A DNA stretch of 6,098 bases, taken from NCBI GenBank assembly GCA_023144075.1, contig JAGLGJ010000071.1:1-6098 (forward strand). The letters are read 5' to 3'. The translations under genes were made by a program, and so were the position numbers. The stretch's first letter is position 1; each line of letters starts with the position of its first letter. Positions 5,938 to 6,098 of the stretch are shown piece by piece. The stretch is from Candidatus Bathyarchaeota archaeon (GTDB taxonomy: Archaea; Thermoproteota; Bathyarchaeia; 40CM-2-53-6; RBG-13-38-9). The notes beneath the pieces were generated by a model. That model was not told where the DNA came from and did not search any database. It was given only the letters and a program-made list of their open reading frames with translations.

Positions 5938-5985
5938 ATGGGGAAACCGAGACAAGTTAAGAAACCCAAGAAAAAGAAAAAATAG
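5938..5985 (+). CDS. Very short lysine-rich ORF (15 aa)
   Basis: ATG to TAG encodes MGKPRQVKKPKKKKK, which has nine basic residues among fifteen and no acidic ones. It is placed 8 nt after GAGG of the GAGGTGAT site, a spacing expected for a translated gene. I do not recognise a family; it does not resemble the ribosomal protein L41e sequence I know. It lies 49 bp after the DUF5654-like stop on the same strand. If the TAG were read through, 13 more codons follow before TAA at 6025-6027. An upstream in-frame TTG (5896) would lengthen it to 29 residues, but the binding site argues against that. It could be a nucleic-acid-binding micropeptide, a leader peptide, or chance in an A-rich stretch. Confidence 0.4.
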   Translation: MGKPRQVKKPKKKKK

Positions 5986-6098
5986 ATTGAAAAAAAATAC
6001 CATATTAAATCTGGGAAAATAGTATAATGCTCGTGCTTTAGTGAGTATTTACAAACTCAATATCTAACTGTTAATAACCCGGAATTCCTATAGGTCGA
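5986..6098. other. Right-edge AT-rich sequence without recognised features
   Basis: After the short ORF there is an A-rich run followed by mixed sequence. I see no ORF of useful length, no T-rich terminator on the plus strand and no tRNA-like arms. A gene entering from the right edge cannot be excluded. Confidence 0.4.

Noticed and set aside
5983..6027. Read-through of TAG (pyrrolysine-like) extending the 15-codon ORF by 13 codons
   Set aside because: No pyrrolysine genes or insertion signals are visible, and the added residues have no recognisable character.

Overview
The window looks like chromosomal DNA from an uncultured archaeon, most likely a Bathyarchaeia-like lineage, although the phylum is a guess. 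The evidence is AT-rich DNA, a DUF5654-type small membrane protein (a mostly archaeal family), Shine-Dalgarno sites matching the archaeal 16S tail (GAGGTGAT), frequent TTG starts, and Ig-like surface repeats of a style common in archaeal secreted proteins. There are no tRNA or rRNA genes, CRISPR arrays, insertion sequences or phage genes that I can see.

Layout. Positions 1-925 (minus strand) hold the first 308 residues of a uroporphyrinogen-decarboxylase-superfamily protein, probably a corrinoid/cofactor methyltransferase relative; its 3' end lies beyond the left edge. Positions 1019-2827 (minus) encode a DUF2207 (YciQ-like) membrane protein with four membrane segments and a glycine-rich tail. 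Across a 203-bp divergent spacer, 3031-4677 (plus) encodes a surface protein: signal peptide, META (HslJ-like) domain, three Ig-like repeats, one membrane segment and a cytoplasmic zinc ribbon. Converging on it is a short ORF at 4705-4881 (minus, 58 aa) with three CxxC knuckles, followed upstream by LemA at 4922-5485 (minus). Divergent from LemA is a DUF5654-like gene at 5627-5888 (plus), split by a one-base frameshift. Next is a 15-codon, lysine-rich ORF at 5938-5985 (plus) with a near-perfect ribosome binding site. The last 113 bp hold nothing I can name.

How the parts fit. LemA and DUF2207 proteins are often encoded together in bacteria and archaea. Here they lie on the same strand but are separated by the oppositely oriented META/Ig gene, so this is an envelope-protein neighbourhood in which four of the named products carry membrane segments. 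The methyltransferase-like gene appears metabolically unrelated. The items most worth a second look are the frameshifted DUF5654 gene, the two very short ORFs, and the META-Ig-TM-zinc-ribbon architecture.
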